From: Stutzerimonas nosocomialis
GTDB lineage: Bacteria; Pseudomonadota; Gammaproteobacteria; Pseudomonadales; Pseudomonadaceae
NCBI RefSeq assembly: GCF_005876855.1
Contig: NZ_QLAE01000018.1
Span: 26,369-90,368, forward strand
Length of the DNA: 64,000 nt
Direction: 5' to 3'
Part shown: positions 9,858 through 19,257 of the stretch, in pieces
Layout of the letters: each line of letters starts with the position of its first letter
Position numbering within the stretch: the stretch's first letter is position 1
Program-made: the position numbers and the translations under genes
The notes under the pieces: generated by a model
Told to the model about the DNA's origin: nothing
What the model saw: only the letters and a program-made list of their open reading frames with translations
Databases searched by the model: none

Positions 9858-9949
9858 CCTGACTCCTGACCGTCCGGCACGAATAGGCTCAGCGCTGCCA
9901 CGGTTGGTGTCGCCGAGCCTGTTGTCGAACTCAGCAAAGGACAACAATA

Positions 9950-10948
9950 ATGGCTCTCGAAAAAGAAGCGCCGGAGTTTGACTTAGACGACGAGGTCCTG
10001 CTGATGGACCCCGCTATAGTCTTCGAGGGTGCCCGACCGGCGTCCACGCCTTCTTCCGGCAGCAAGGCGAAAACCGCGTCTTCCCCCAAGCAACACAAGT
10101 TCATCGACTACAGCCGGGCGCTCGACGCCACGCAGCTGTACCTCAACGAAATCGGCTTTTCGCCACTCCTGTCTCCTGCCGAAGAAGTGCATTTCGCGCG
10201 CCTTGCCCAGAAGGGCGATCCGGCGGGGCGAAAGCGGATGATCGAGAGCAACCTGCGACTGGTGGTCAAGATCGCGCGCCGCTACGTCAATCGCGGTCTC
10301 TCGCTGCTGGACCTGATCGAGGAAGGCAATCTGGGCCTGATCCGCGCGGTCGAGAAATTCGATCCGGAGCGGGGCTTCCGCTTCTCGACCTACGCGACCT
10401 GGTGGATCCGCCAGACCATCGAGCGGGCGATCATGAACCAGACCCGCACGATCCGCCTGCCGATCCACGTGGTCAAGGAACTCAACGTCTACCTGCGCGC
10501 CGCTCGCGAGCTGACCCAGAAGCTCGACCACGAACCGAGCCCGGAAGAGATTGCCAACCTGCTTGAGAAGCCGGTGTGCGAGGTCAAGCGCATGCTGGGG
10601 TTGAACGAGCGGGTCACCTCGGTGGACATCTCCCTGGGCCCGGACACCGACAAGACGCTGCTCGACACCCTCACCGATGAAAAGCCTTCCGACCCCTGCG
10701 AACTGCTGCTCGACGACGATCTGTCACAGAGCATCGACCAGTGGCTTTCGGACCTGACCGAGAAGCAGCGCGACGTGGTGATTCGCCGGTTCGGCCTGCG
10801 CGGCCATGAGAGCTGCACGCTCGAGGAGGTCGGCCAGGAGATCGGCCTGACCCGCGAGCGCGTCCGTCAGATCCAGGTCGAGGCGCTCAAGCGCCTGCGC
10901 GAGATCCTCGAGCGCAACGGCCTGTCCAGCGACGCCTTGTTCCAGTAA
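9950..10948 (+). CDS. rpoS: RNA polymerase sigma factor RpoS
   Basis: This 332-residue stationary-phase and general-stress sigma factor shows all sigma-70 regions: region 1.2 ([11 protein letters not shown]), 2.1-2.4 including the core-binding and -10-recognition segment ([19 protein letters not shown], then [17 protein letters not shown]), region 3, and a 4.2 helix-turn-helix ([19 protein letters not shown]). It is intact and of normal Pseudomonas length. It follows nlpD by about 90 bp and is followed by a terminator and rsmZ. Transcription probably starts within nlpD. Confidence 0.98.
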   Translation: MALEKEAPEFDLDDEVLLMDPAIVFEGARPASTPSSGSKAKTASSPKQHKFIDYSRALDATQLYLNEIGFSPLLSPAEEVHFARLAQKGDPAGRKRMIESNLRLVVKIARRYVNRGLSLLDLIEEGNLGLIRAVEKFDPERGFRFSTYATWWIRQTIERAIMNQTRTIRLPIHVVKELNVYLRAARELTQKLDHEPSPEEIANLLEKPVCEVKRMLGLNERVTSVDISLGPDTDKTLLDTLTDEKPSDPCELLLDDDLSQSIDQWLSDLTEKQRDVVIRRFGLRGHESCTLEEVGQEIGLTRERVRQIQVEALKRLREILERNGLSSDALFQ

Positions 10949-10970
10949 AACCCGCAGCTTCGCCTCTGCC

Positions 10971-11005
10971 ATGCCCGGCCTCGTTGCCGGGCATTGTCTT
11001 TTCTT
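10971..11005 (+). terminator. Rho-independent terminator of rpoS
   Basis: A 9-bp stem, ATGCCCGGC (10971-10979) with GCCGGGCAT (10986-10994), has a six-base loop and is followed by a T-rich tract (TGTCTTTTCTT). It lies 22 bp after the rpoS stop. Confidence 0.8.
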
Positions 11006-11047
11006 GCGCACCCTATTTTCAGCGAAACGACGCTTTACCTCGCCCCT

Positions 11048-11065
11048 TGTAGGCATTCGCTTACA
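11048..11065 (+). promoter_or_regulatory. GacA-type upstream activating sequence of rsmZ
   Basis: TGTAGGCATTCGCTTACA is an 18-bp near-palindrome matching the GacA box TGTAAG-N6-CTTACA at 11 of 12 conserved positions. It lies about 190 bp upstream of the predicted rsmZ start, the distance typical for rsm promoters in Pseudomonas. A further TGTAAGC half-site follows at about 11070. The intervening 150 bp is unusually AT-rich for this genome. Confidence 0.8.
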
Positions 11066-11234
11066 GGATCTGTAAGCCAAGCTCGAAAATGCCGTTTGTG
11101 CAGGCGACATTGGAAGTAGGGCTTCGCATAAGCAATTGTTTTGTAAATAAAAAATATCCATGCTCAGGTATTTTTCGTGGTGATGGCGGGATTTATTTCG
11201 AGTTGCTGTGGTCGGCCAGATCCTTACTATCGCA

Positions 11235-11375
11235 CCTGTGCTTAGGGACAAGCACAGGCCGCCAGGGAAGGGGGTCAGGAACAATCAAGGGCATGATTCA
11301 TCAGGACGATGGCTAGGAAGCAAGGGAAATGGACTAAAGAGGGCGGGGGTTCAACCCCGCCCCTTTTTTTTTTTT
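11235..11375 (+). ncRNA. rsmZ: RsmZ regulatory small RNA
   Basis: This Gac/Rsm small RNA sequesters the translational repressor RsmA/CsrA. The 5' end folds into a perfect 9-bp hairpin (CCTGTGCTT with AAGCACAGG, 11235-11258) that presents AGGGAC in its loop. About seven GGA motifs follow, mostly as AGGGA, CAGGA or TAGGA. The stretch TTCATCAGGACGATG matches the core of known Pseudomonas RsmZ. The 3' end is a strong terminator: GGGCGGGG and CCCCGCCC (11341-11362) followed by twelve T residues. A TACTAT -10-like box lies at 11225-11230. Location directly after rpoS identifies it as rsmZ rather than rsmY. The start is predicted to within a few bases. Confidence 0.9.
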
Positions 11376-11445
11376 GCCCGCGCAAAGGCGAACCCTCCCG
11401 CGGCGCCGGAGCCTAATGGACGTGTCCCATTGCAGGAGTACGGCC

Positions 11446-11583
11446 ATGAGCGGTGACGATAAACAGCAGCAACCGGTTCCGGACGAAGATCCCATCAAGC
11501 GCAGCCCCACGGATGCCGACGAGGATCAGCTGGACGAAGCGCTGGAGGAAACCTTTCCCGCCAGCGATCCCATCTCCCCCTGA
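11446..11583 (+). CDS. Small acidic conserved protein with TFPASDP motif
   Basis: This 45-residue, strongly acidic, soluble protein ends EALEETFPASDPISP. That C-terminal motif recurs in many short uncharacterised proteobacterial proteins, so this is a real though unnamed family. The ATG at 11446 has CAGGAG eight bases upstream; a longer open frame begins earlier but runs into the rsmZ terminator. It takes the place held by fdxA in P. aeruginosa. Function is unknown. Confidence 0.7.
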   Translation: MSGDDKQQQPVPDEDPIKRSPTDADEDQLDEALEETFPASDPISP

Positions 11584-11681
11584 TGCCCGATAGCGCTTCG
11601 CCGCTGAGTCTGCAGTGAGCGAAGCGCCAGACCGATCCCTAACCATCCAAACGATACGCCCGGACACGGCCTCCGCTGAGC

Positions 11682-12101
11682 TCAGCGAGGCGCAGGCGCG
11701 CGTACCAGCGCGACCAGCGGCTTGTGGCGGCTGTAGCGCCGGTATCGGTCGGCCAGCGGGCCTGGCAGCTGCATGCAGGCTGCGAAGCCCCGCCTGGCGT
11801 AAAAGCCTTCCAGATTCGGGTGGCAGAACAGCCACAGATTCCCATCCACCGATTCCGCGGCCCGGCTCAGCAAGGCGCTGGCGATACCGGCCCGGCGGTG
11901 CGTCCCGGCGACCAGCAGGCCGGTCAGCCAGCAGCCGTCTTCCACCGGTGACAGGCACAGCCCTGCAATGATCTGCGGCGCCCGGGCCACCCAGAGGGAG
12001 GCCTGCGCCGGGGTGCGCATGGCGCTGCGCTGCTCGCGATAGAACTTGTCCAGCAAGGGGCGCTGCAGCGAAGGGAGGGGCAGGTACTGGATCGGGTCCA
12101 C
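11682..12101 (-). CDS. GNAT-family acetyltransferase
   Basis: The chosen frame gives 139 residues starting with GTG (VDPIQYLPLPSLQRPLLDKFYRE). The acetyl-CoA-binding segment is visible as LTGLLVAGTHRRAGIASALLSRA, followed by NLWLFCHPNLEGFYARRGF, the usual GNAT C-terminal pattern. The open frame extends 36 codons further to an ATG at 12209, but that extension has no family similarity and a GGAAG ribosome site fits the GTG. The substrate is unknown. It is divergent from the symporter gene. Confidence 0.78.
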   Translation of the reverse strand: MDPIQYLPLPSLQRPLLDKFYREQRSAMRTPAQASLWVARAPQIIAGLCLSPVEDGCWLTGLLVAGTHRRAGIASALLSRAAESVDGNLWLFCHPNLEGFYARRGFAACMQLPGPLADRYRRYSRHKPLVALVRAPAPR

Positions 12102-12297
12102 GAAATCTTCCAGGGCGATGCGGTCAGGGCGGCCGATCGGCGAACGCAACGTCGCCGGACTGACTATAACGAATAAGGAGGTCGAGTCCGAAACGTGGCG
12201 CGCTGCCAATTTATTGACCGTCTATCAGGTCCATGCATTTTTTAGGGGCCTGCGCGCTCTCAACAAACGAGTCCATTCCAACGACAGGAATAACAAC

Positions 12298-14232
12298 ATG
12301 TTGGACCTACTGATCGTGGCGGCTTTCATTATCTACGGCCTGAGCGCAGGCCTGCGAGCACGAAGCAAGGCGTCTCAGAGTCTTAATGAGTACTTCCTGG
12401 CCGGTAACAGCATCAAGGGCTGGAAAGCCGGCTTTTCCATGTCTGCCACTCAATTCGCCGCCGACACGCCGCTGCTGGTCACCGGGCTGGTCGCGACGGC
12501 GGGCGTCTTCGCGCTATGGCGCTTGTGGATATACGGGCTGGCCTTCCTGTTGCTGGCCTTCGTTTTCGCGGTGGGATGGCGGCGCGCCGGGGTGCTCACC
12601 GATGCGGAGCTGACCCGGGTTCGCTACAGCGGGCGGGGCGTGACGCCGCTGCGCCTGCTCAAGGCCATCTATTACGGCACGGTGATCAACTGCGTGGTGC
12701 TGGCGATGGTGCTGGTGGCCGCGATTCGAATCGCCGAGGTCTTCCTGCCCTGGCACGACTGGCTGCCGTCGGGCATCTACGATCCCATCGTGGGCTTCGT
12801 CCAGGCCACCGGCATACGGCTGGGTGAAAGCATAACCGGGCTGGACCCGGCGATGATGAGCGCCAACAACCTCATCTCCATCCTGACCATCCTGATCTTC
12901 ACGGCGATGTATTCGATCACCGGCGGCCTGCGTGCGGTGATCCAGACCGACGTGGTGCAATTCAGCGTCGCGATGCTCGGCACCCTGGCCTATGCCTGGT
13001 TCGTCGTCGATGCGGCTGGCGGGCTCGGCGGGCTGACCGATCGCATCGTCGAGATCTACGGGGTCGACCAGGCGAGCAAGATGCTGTCCTTCTCGCCGCC
13101 GTCCAACGCCGGCGAGGCGCTGATGCCGTTCCTGGTCATCATCGGGTTGCAGTGGTTCTTCCAGATGAACTCCGACGGCACCGGCTACCTGGCGCAGCGA
13201 AGCATGGCCTGTACCAACGACCGAGAGGCGCGCATCGCCGGGCTGGTCTTCACCTGGTTGCAGATCTTCCTGCGCAGCCTGTTCTGGCTTGCCATCGCCA
13301 TCGGCCTGCTGGTGCTCTATCCGTTCTCCGTCGGCGACATGTCGGGCGACGGCTTCACCGCAGGGCGCGAGGCGCTCTTCGTCCAGGGCATCAACGACCT
13401 GCTGCCGCCAGGGGTCCGCGGTCTGATGCTGGTCGGCCTGCTGGCCGCGCTGGCCTCGACGGTGGACACTCACCTCAACTGGGGCGCGTCCTACTGGAGC
13501 AACGACGTCTACGGCGGTGTCGTCGCGCCGCACCTGCTCAAGCGCAAGCCCAAGGACCGCGAGCTGGTGCTGGTGGCGCGGCTGTCCAACGTGCTCATCC
13601 TGGTGATCGCGATGATCATCATGGCCAACCTGGGGTCGATCCAGACCGCGTGGTTCATATCGCTGCTGTTCGGCGCCGGGATGGGATCGGTGCTGGTGCT
13701 GCGCTGGCTCTGGGAGCGGATCAACCTGTACTCGGAACTCGCGGCGATGGGCGCCTCGCTGATCACGGCGCCCTTGCTGCTCTACTTCCTCGGTACCGAT
13801 CCGGATGGCGAGTGGATTCGCCTGGGCATCATGGCCCTGGTCACGACCAGCGTCGCGATCCTGGTGACCTTCATCACCCCCGAGACCGACGACTCGACGC
13901 TCAAGCGCTTCTACGAGCGTGTGCGGCCCCTGGGCTTCTGGCCACGGGCGGCGTCCCTGTGTGGCGCGAGCAACAGCGCGTCGATGAAGGCCCTCGGCGT
14001 GCGGCTGGGCGCGGTGGCGACGACCGCCATTTCGCTGTATTCGCTGCTGGTTGGGGTAGGGCGGCTGATGTTCCCTCCGCCGGAGGGCAGCGTCGTGCTC
14101 AGCTGGGTGTGCATCGTGATCGGCCTGGTGTTAATTCCCATCTGGTTGCGCATCGCGCTGCGTCGCGATTTCGATGTGGTTCCCGAAGACGAACCGCTGA
14201 TGAAACCCTCCGGCGCGGCCAACCGGGCCTGA
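12298..14232 (+). CDS. Sodium:solute symporter (SSS family)
   Basis: This 644-residue inner-membrane transporter has about 13 predicted transmembrane helices and SSS-family features, such as the SLNEYFLAGNSIKGWKAGFSMSATQFAADTPL start and GLLAALASTVDTHLNWGASYWSNDVYG in the Na-binding core. The ATG at 12298 has an AGGAA site. The frame upstream, starting at 12046, overlaps the divergent GNAT gene and has no membrane character. The substrate cannot be told from sequence. It stands alone, followed by its own terminator. Confidence 0.85.
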   Translation: MLDLLIVAAFIIYGLSAGLRARSKASQSLNEYFLAGNSIKGWKAGFSMSATQFAADTPLLVTGLVATAGVFALWRLWIYGLAFLLLAFVFAVGWRRAGVLTDAELTRVRYSGRGVTPLRLLKAIYYGTVINCVVLAMVLVAAIRIAEVFLPWHDWLPSGIYDPIVGFVQATGIRLGESITGLDPAMMSANNLISILTILIFTAMYSITGGLRAVIQTDVVQFSVAMLGTLAYAWFVVDAAGGLGGLTDRIVEIYGVDQASKMLSFSPPSNAGEALMPFLVIIGLQWFFQMNSDGTGYLAQRSMACTNDREARIAGLVFTWLQIFLRSLFWLAIAIGLLVLYPFSVGDMSGDGFTAGREALFVQGINDLLPPGVRGLMLVGLLAALASTVDTHLNWGASYWSNDVYGGVVAPHLLKRKPKDRELVLVARLSNVLILVIAMIIMANLGSIQTAWFISLLFGAGMGSVLVLRWLWERINLYSELAAMGASLITAPLLLYFLGTDPDGEWIRLGIMALVTTSVAILVTFITPETDDSTLKRFYERVRPLGFWPRAASLCGASNSASMKALGVRLGAVATTAISLYSLLVGVGRLMFPPPEGSVVLSWVCIVIGLVLIPIWLRIALRRDFDVVPEDEPLMKPSGAANRA

Positions 14233-14235
14233 CTG

Positions 14236-14276
14236 AACGGAGGGGACGGTTCGCCGTCTCCTCCGTTATGTTTTTT
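14236..14276 (+). terminator. Rho-independent terminator after the symporter gene
   Basis: A 14-bp stem (14236-14249 with 14254-14267, one G-T pair) is closed by a stable TTCG tetraloop and followed by six T residues at 14271-14276, just after the symporter stop. Confidence 0.88.
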
Positions 14277-14483
14277 GCGCCAGAATATATGTCACCTGAT
14301 ATGACGAAACATGCCCGGCTCAATGTAAGTCCGGCGCTTCGCTTGTTGCCGCTTGCGCTTGTTAGTACCTGTTATCGCTTTTTTTCAATGTTACGTGAAC
14401 GCTTACATACATGCTTTGTCCTTTGTGTACGCTGTGCGATTACCGTATCTGCGTTTCCCCTCGACAGAACAAGAGGCAGAGTC

Positions 14484-14999
14484 ATGAACCGACTTTTCAA
14501 ATCATCCCTGTTAGTCGCCGCGATGTTCCCTGTAGCCGCACTCGCGGTTCCGGTAGCGGGAGATCAAGAAGTTACGCTCAGTGGCGCGGGCAGTAGTGAC
14601 AAGGACTTCGACGATACCATTCTGTCGGTCCAGGGTAGTTGGGGTAGATATCTGGACGACTCCTCCATGTGGGGTATTCGCCAGACCATCAATGCACGCG
14701 ACACTGAAGGCGAGAGCGTCAAGTTCGACGGTTCCACTCGGGTATTCTACGACTACCATTTCGGAACCGGACCGGCTCGACCATTCGTGGGGGTAAGTGC
14801 CGGTGGCGTTTACGGCGAAGGTGTCGACGATACCTTCATGGCCGGTCCCGAAGTCGGTATCAAGTATTGGGTTCAGGAAAAGACGTTCATTACCGCAATG
14901 GCGGAATATCAGTTCCTGTTCAAGAGCGGCAGCGATGCGCGTAATCGTTATGACGATGGCGCGTTCTTCTACAGCGTGGGTATCGGCTACAACTTCTAA
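14484..14999 (+). CDS. Small outer-membrane beta-barrel protein
   Basis: This 171-residue protein has a typical Sec signal peptide (cleavage probably after AALA near residue 22). Alternating aromatic and hydrophilic strands follow, ending VGIGYNF with the C-terminal Phe required for BAM-mediated assembly. Size and strand pattern suggest an eight-stranded barrel of the OmpA-N/OmpW/PagP class. The upstream 200 bp is AT-rich and presumably holds the promoter; GAGG precedes the ATG. No function can be assigned. Confidence 0.78.
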   Translation: MNRLFKSSLLVAAMFPVAALAVPVAGDQEVTLSGAGSSDKDFDDTILSVQGSWGRYLDDSSMWGIRQTINARDTEGESVKFDGSTRVFYDYHFGTGPARPFVGVSAGGVYGEGVDDTFMAGPEVGIKYWVQEKTFITAMAEYQFLFKSGSDARNRYDDGAFFYSVGIGYNF

Positions 15000-15012
15000 G
15001 TGTGGTCGGTTC

Positions 15013-15047
15013 AATAACGGCGCCTGCGGGCGCCGTTATTATTTGTG
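15013..15047 (+). terminator. Rho-independent terminator after the barrel gene
   Basis: A perfect 12-bp stem, AATAACGGCGCC (15013-15024) with GGCGCCGTTATT (15029-15040), has a TGCG loop and is followed by ATTTG. Confidence 0.85.
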
Positions 15048-15185
15048 TCAGGAAGTTATCGGCCGTCCCGGTTGCAGACGAGGGACCGGCATGGGGTTTG
15101 TCGGCGGGGATATAGCGTCGCGTTCTGTGGTGTTCGTCGGGCAACCGGTTAAGCTGTTCGCCAGGAACCGGTTCGAGGGCTCAAC

Positions 15186-16235
15186 GTGGACACGCTCGTA
15201 GATTTGCTTGGTATCGACACTCCCATCGTTCAGGCACCCATGGTGGGTGTCTCCACCCCGCGGCTGGCCGCGGCGGTCAGCGAGGCGGGCGGGCTCGGCT
15301 CGATAGGCGCGGGGGCCTGCACGGTCGAACAGGCGCGGGTGATGATCCGCGAAACGCGGGCGCTGACCGACAAGCCGTTCAACGTCAATTTCTTCTGCCA
15401 TCGCCCGGCGCGCGCCGAACCCGACCGCGAGGCCGCCTGGCTGGCCCATCTGAAGCCCCGGTTCGCCGAATTCGGCGCGTTGCCACCGGCCGGGCTACGG
15501 GAGATCTACCGAAGCTTCGTCGAAGACGAGGCGATGCTGGCCATGCTGCTGGAGGAGCGCCCGGCGGTGGTCAGTTTCCATTTCGGCCTGCCGCCGGCCG
15601 CCTTCATCGAATCGCTGAAGGCGGCGGGTATCCGCTTGCTGGCCTGTGCCACCACCCTGGCCGAGGCCGAGCGGATCGAGGCGGCCGGCGTCGATGCGAT
15701 CGTCGCCCAGGGGATCGAAGCGGGCGGGCATCGTGGCGTGTTCGATGACAGCAGCCGCGACGATGCGATCGGCACCTTGGCCCTGGTACGGCTGCTCGCC
15801 ACGCGGACACGCCTGCCGATCCTCGCGGCCGGCGGGATCATGGATGGCCAAGGGATCAAGGCGGCGCGGGCGCTGGGGGCGGCTGGCGTTCAGCTGGGCA
15901 CGGCGTTCATCCTCTGTCCGGAGTCGGCCGCCAACGCCGCCTACCGCGAGGCACTCAAGGGCGAGCGCGCCGCCCATACGCAGGTCACCTCGAATATCTC
16001 GGGACGGCCTGCCCGCGGCCTGCCCAACCGCATGTACCAGGAAATCGGCGGGCCCGGCGCCCCGGCCTTGCCCGATTACCCCATCGCCTACGATGCGGCC
16101 AAGGCGCTGCATGCCGCGGCCAGTGCGGCGGGCAGCGACGACTTCGCCGCGCAGTGGGCCGGGCAGGGCGCGCCGCTGGCGCGCGAGATGCCGGCGGGCG
16201 ATCTGCTGCGCCTTTTGCGCGAGGAGATGGCCTAG
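15186..16235 (+). CDS. Nitronate monooxygenase family protein
   Basis: This 349-residue FMN-binding TIM-barrel protein of the 2-nitropropane dioxygenase family oxidises alkyl nitronates to carbonyl compounds and nitrite. Visible motifs are [25 protein letters not shown] at the start, FHFGLPP, the GIEAGGHRG phosphate/flavin segment and [29 protein letters not shown]. It converges with the MOSC gene, the two overlapping by four bases. The physiological substrate is not determined. Confidence 0.92.
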   Translation: MDTLVDLLGIDTPIVQAPMVGVSTPRLAAAVSEAGGLGSIGAGACTVEQARVMIRETRALTDKPFNVNFFCHRPARAEPDREAAWLAHLKPRFAEFGALPPAGLREIYRSFVEDEAMLAMLLEERPAVVSFHFGLPPAAFIESLKAAGIRLLACATTLAEAERIEAAGVDAIVAQGIEAGGHRGVFDDSSRDDAIGTLALVRLLATRTRLPILAAGGIMDGQGIKAARALGAAGVQLGTAFILCPESAANAAYREALKGERAAHTQVTSNISGRPARGLPNRMYQEIGGPGAPALPDYPIAYDAAKALHAAASAAGSDDFAAQWAGQGAPLAREMPAGDLLRLLREEMA

Positions 16236-16918
16236 TCGAACAGGCGGGTCTGATCGCGCCGGTTGCGTGCGCTCTCGAGCCGCTGGACGAACACCTGGCG
16301 CAGCTGGCGCGCGAGCAGCGCCGCCTGAGCCAGGTCGGCCAGGGTGTCCAGCGAAGCCTCTTCGTCTCCATAAGCGCGCCACACCGAGGCGACCGTCATC
16401 CTCGGCAACGGCCGCTCGATGAGTTCCAGGTCGTCCCCGGGTTCGACCGCGCCTTCCTGGACGGTCCGATAGAGCCAGCCGGTCAGCCCGGCCTGGGTCA
16501 TGGTGCGCGCCAGGCCTGGCGCCTGGTGGCGGCGATCGAGGTTGACGCAGGGCACGCGGGGCTGGCTGATCTCGATGACCGCCGCGCCCCAGCGCAAGCG
16601 GTCGCCGATGCACACCGCCCGCTCGTCCAGGTCCCGCGTGGAGAGGTTCTCGCCGAAGGCCGGAACGGCGCAGCCGGCGAGCGCGGAAAACTGCCGGGCG
16701 AGCCTGGCGTAATGCTGCGCCGGGAAATGGCAGACGCTGCGGTCGGGGCCGCCGTGATAGCGCCGATCAGCGACCCGATCGCCCTTCAAACCGTCGCGGC
16801 CGAGCCAGACGCTGCCCTGGGCCGCGCGCTTGTCGATGGCCGATGGCTTGCCCGTGCCGGGAAGTGGTTCAAGCCGTTCGAGCAGGAAGGGGCCGGTCGC
16901 CTGCCAGCGCTGACTCAT
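16232..16918 (-). CDS. MOSC-domain protein (YiiM-like)
   Basis: This 228-residue protein has a MOSC fold related to the C-terminal domain of molybdenum-cofactor sulfurase. Key features are the [19 protein letters not shown] segment, FGENLS, and the conserved cysteine in [13 protein letters not shown]. That cysteine is the sulfur-carrying or Moco-binding residue in YiiM-type enzymes that reduce N-hydroxylated compounds. Its start overlaps by four bases the stop of the small gene upstream, so the two are cotranscribed. Confidence 0.88.
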   Translation of the reverse strand: MSQRWQATGPFLLERLEPLPGTGKPSAIDKRAAQGSVWLGRDGLKGDRVADRRYHGGPDRSVCHFPAQHYARLARQFSALAGCAVPAFGENLSTRDLDERAVCIGDRLRWGAAVIEISQPRVPCVNLDRRHQAPGLARTMTQAGLTGWLYRTVQEGAVEPGDDLELIERPLPRMTVASVWRAYGDEEASLDTLADLAQAALLARQLRQVFVQRLESARNRRDQTRLFD

Positions 16919-17109
16919 TCGGACGCCCCGGTGAGTCGTTGCAGTTCGCGCCGGACCATGGCGGCGAACTCCGGCGGCCCCATCGCGTAGAGTTGCGTCG
17001 CCACCCAGGCGAGCCAGCGGGGGCCCAGGGCGTCGCGCTGCTCCAGCAGGCGCCGGGCTTCGGCGGTGGCGCGTTCGGCCTGTTGCCGATGAAAGGTGGC
17101 GCGATCCAT
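16915..17109 (-). CDS. Small helical hypothetical protein upstream of the MOSC gene
   Basis: This 64-residue protein is rich in Ala, Arg and Glu and predicted almost wholly helical (MDRATFHRQQAERATAEARR onward). It has no signal or membrane segment. The TGA/ATG overlap with the MOSC gene is strong evidence that it is translated. No known family was recognised. Confidence 0.6.
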   Translation of the reverse strand: MDRATFHRQQAERATAEARRLLEQRDALGPRWLAWVATQLYAMGPPEFAAMVRRELQRLTGASE

Positions 17110-17202
17110 CGAAGGCTCCGTCGATCAGCGTGCGTGGCGCACTTGGTTGAAGGGGCGAGCCGCGCTAGGCTGCGGGCTCGGTCATAGCCAGCGAGCGCAA
17201 CG

Positions 17203-18696
17203 ATGCAGGGCCCCCTCGATTTCAAGCAGAAGATATCCCGCCAGCGGCCACACGGAAAATCGGAGTCCGGCATGCTCGAGACGGGCAACGTCGGCGCGCT
17301 GATCGATCAGCTCGAAAGCGATCGGGGCCGCATCATCAACTCCGCGGCGGTGCGCAGGCTACAACAAAAGACCCAGGTCTTCCCGCTCGAGCGCAACGCC
17401 GCGGTGCGCAGCCGGCTGACCCATTCGCTGGAGGTCCAGCAGACCGGGCGCTTCATCGTGCGCACGCTGTACAAGCAGCTGGGCGATCGCGCCGGGCAGT
17501 ACGGGCTCGACGGGCTCGAGGGCGCGCTCGAAACCCTGGTGGAGATGTCCTGCCTGATGCACGACGTCGGCAATCCGCCGTTCGGGCATTTCGGCGAATA
17601 CGCCATAGGCGACTGGTTCGGCGGCGCGCTGGATTCGCTGTTCGCCACCGCGGTGCCGCAGGAGCAGGGCGATCCCGAACTGCGCCAGCGCATGCTCACC
17701 GACCTCAAGAGCTTCGAGGGCAATGCGCAGGCCATCCGCCTGGTGGTCAAGCTGCTGCGGCTGAACCTGACCTACACCCAGACCGCCGGGCTGATCAAGT
17801 ACGTGCGCCCGGCCTATCTGCCCAAACCGGAAAAGGGCAGCCCGTGCGCCTACCTGAACAAGAAGCCCGGCTTCTATCTCAGCGAGGAAGCCTTCGTCAC
17901 CGAGCTGCGCGCGGCGCTAGGCATGCCGGACGGCACCCGTCACCCGGTGGCCTACATCATGGAAGCGGCGGACGACATTTCCTATTGCCTGGCCGACATC
18001 GAGGACTCGGTGGAGAAGGGCATCCTCGGCATCGAGCAGCTGGCGCAGCTGCTGGTCGAGAAGTTCGCCGAGCACAAGTCGCCCGACGCGCCGATTCCCG
18101 GCAAGCAGCAATCCTTTCGCGAACTCGTCCAGTACGCCCTGAAGCGTTCCCAGAACGAGCCGATCAACAAGGTCAGCGAGTTCTTCATCTGGTTGCGGGT
18201 GAACATGATCCACCCGCTGGTCCAGCATGCGGCCCGGCAGTTCATCGACAACATCGAGGCGGTGTACGAAGGAACCCTCGACCGCGCCCTGATGGAGGAC
18301 GACAGCCTGCCCAATGCCATCGTCCAGACCTTCAAGGACGTCGCGATGGAGCGGGTCTTCTGTCATCCGGAGGTCGATACGCTGCAGCTGCAGGGCTACC
18401 GCATCCTGCAGGGTCTGCTGGATTTCTACGCGCCGCTGCTGCGCGTCTCGCCGCAGACCTTCGCCGAGCTGACCCAGGGCTGCTGCCGCCGCGAGCCGCA
18501 TCTGCAGATGCTGGCCCGCCGCCTGCCGAGCCAGCAGGTAAAGGCCTACCACGAGGCGCTCAAGGAGGTGGAGGGGCGCGGGCCGGACGCGGGGCTCTGG
18601 GAGTTTTACCACCGCTGCCGGATGCTGCAGGACTTCATCAGCGGCATGACCGACCAGCATGCCCAGGACGAGTACCGTACCCTGTCGGCGATATAG
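17203..18696 (+). CDS. dgt: Deoxyguanosinetriphosphate triphosphohydrolase (dGTPase)
   Basis: This 497-residue HD-domain enzyme cleaves dGTP to deoxyguanosine and tripolyphosphate. The HD ligands are visible in SRLTHSLEVQQ, LMHDVGNPPFGHFGE and EAADDISYCLAD. Length and motifs fit the Pseudomonas Dgt proteins (E. coli is 505 residues). It stands alone, with a hairpin (18716-18743) shortly after its stop. Confidence 0.93.
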   Translation: MQGPLDFKQKISRQRPHGKSESGMLETGNVGALIDQLESDRGRIINSAAVRRLQQKTQVFPLERNAAVRSRLTHSLEVQQTGRFIVRTLYKQLGDRAGQYGLDGLEGALETLVEMSCLMHDVGNPPFGHFGEYAIGDWFGGALDSLFATAVPQEQGDPELRQRMLTDLKSFEGNAQAIRLVVKLLRLNLTYTQTAGLIKYVRPAYLPKPEKGSPCAYLNKKPGFYLSEEAFVTELRAALGMPDGTRHPVAYIMEAADDISYCLADIEDSVEKGILGIEQLAQLLVEKFAEHKSPDAPIPGKQQSFRELVQYALKRSQNEPINKVSEFFIWLRVNMIHPLVQHAARQFIDNIEAVYEGTLDRALMEDDSLPNAIVQTFKDVAMERVFCHPEVDTLQLQGYRILQGLLDFYAPLLRVSPQTFAELTQGCCRREPHLQMLARRLPSQQVKAYHEALKEVEGRGPDAGLWEFYHRCRMLQDFISGMTDQHAQDEYRTLSAI

Positions 18697-18715
18697 CCGA
18701 ACGGAAGCGGCGAAC

Positions 18716-18743
18716 CGGCGAGCCGATGGGGCCCGGCTCGCCG
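18716..18743. terminator. Hairpin between convergent dgt and YajD-type genes
   Basis: CGGCGAGCC (18716-18724) pairs with GGCTCGCCG (18735-18743). There is no strong T run on either side, so termination is possible but not certain. Confidence 0.45.
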
Positions 18744-18755
18744 TTCAGGTCGGGT

Positions 18756-19100
18756 TTACTGTTTGCCCTTGAGCAGGTCGCCCAAGCCGGCCAGGCCCTT
18801 GAAGGTGGTCTTGGGGCCTTTGTCCGCCCCGGGTGTCGACTCGGCGAAGTACTGGTTGTCGGTGTAGCGCGAGTGCTCGTTGTCGTGGCAGTACAGGCAA
18901 AGCAGCTCCCAGTTGGAGCCGTCTTCGGGGTTGTTGTCGTGGTTGTGGTCCTTGTGATGCACGGTCAGCTCGCTCAGGCGCTTGCCCGAGAATTCGCGGG
19001 CGCAGCGTCCGCAGACCCAGGGGTACATCTTCAGCGCCTTTTCGCGATAACCCTGCTCGCGCTGGCTGTAGGGAATCCTGCTTTTGGCGTTGTCATTCAT
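18756..19100 (-). CDS. HNH-nuclease-like protein, YajD family
   Basis: The ATG at 19100 gives 114 residues starting MNDNAKSRIPYSQREQGYREKALK. Two CxxC pairs (VCGRCAREF and LCLYCHDNEH) flank the HNH-type core LTVHHKDHNHDNN, so this is a zinc-bound beta-beta-alpha-metal nuclease fold. The family is conserved in gammaproteobacteria as YajD; its biological substrate is unknown. A longer upstream frame was discarded because it overlaps the divergent EamA promoter. Confidence 0.82.
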   Translation of the reverse strand: MNDNAKSRIPYSQREQGYREKALKMYPWVCGRCAREFSGKRLSELTVHHKDHNHDNNPEDGSNWELLCLYCHDNEHSRYTDNQYFAESTPGADKGPKTTFKGLAGLGDLLKGKQ

Positions 19101-19257
19101 GGAACGGTCCCGTCGGTGGTGGCTCTGCAATTCTAGCCCTGCCGCCCATGGCTGTCGCGGCCGGCACTGTATGGCAAAAATCCGCCGCGACTGTATCGGG
19201 CGCGCCGGGCGGCTGCACCGTTCTAATGATCGTCTTTTCCTCTGCCCGGAGCCCGAG

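Noticed and set aside
12046-12297. N-terminal extension of the sodium symporter
   Set aside because: The extension overlaps the divergent GNAT gene, is not hydrophobic, and a proper ribosome site precedes the ATG at 12298.
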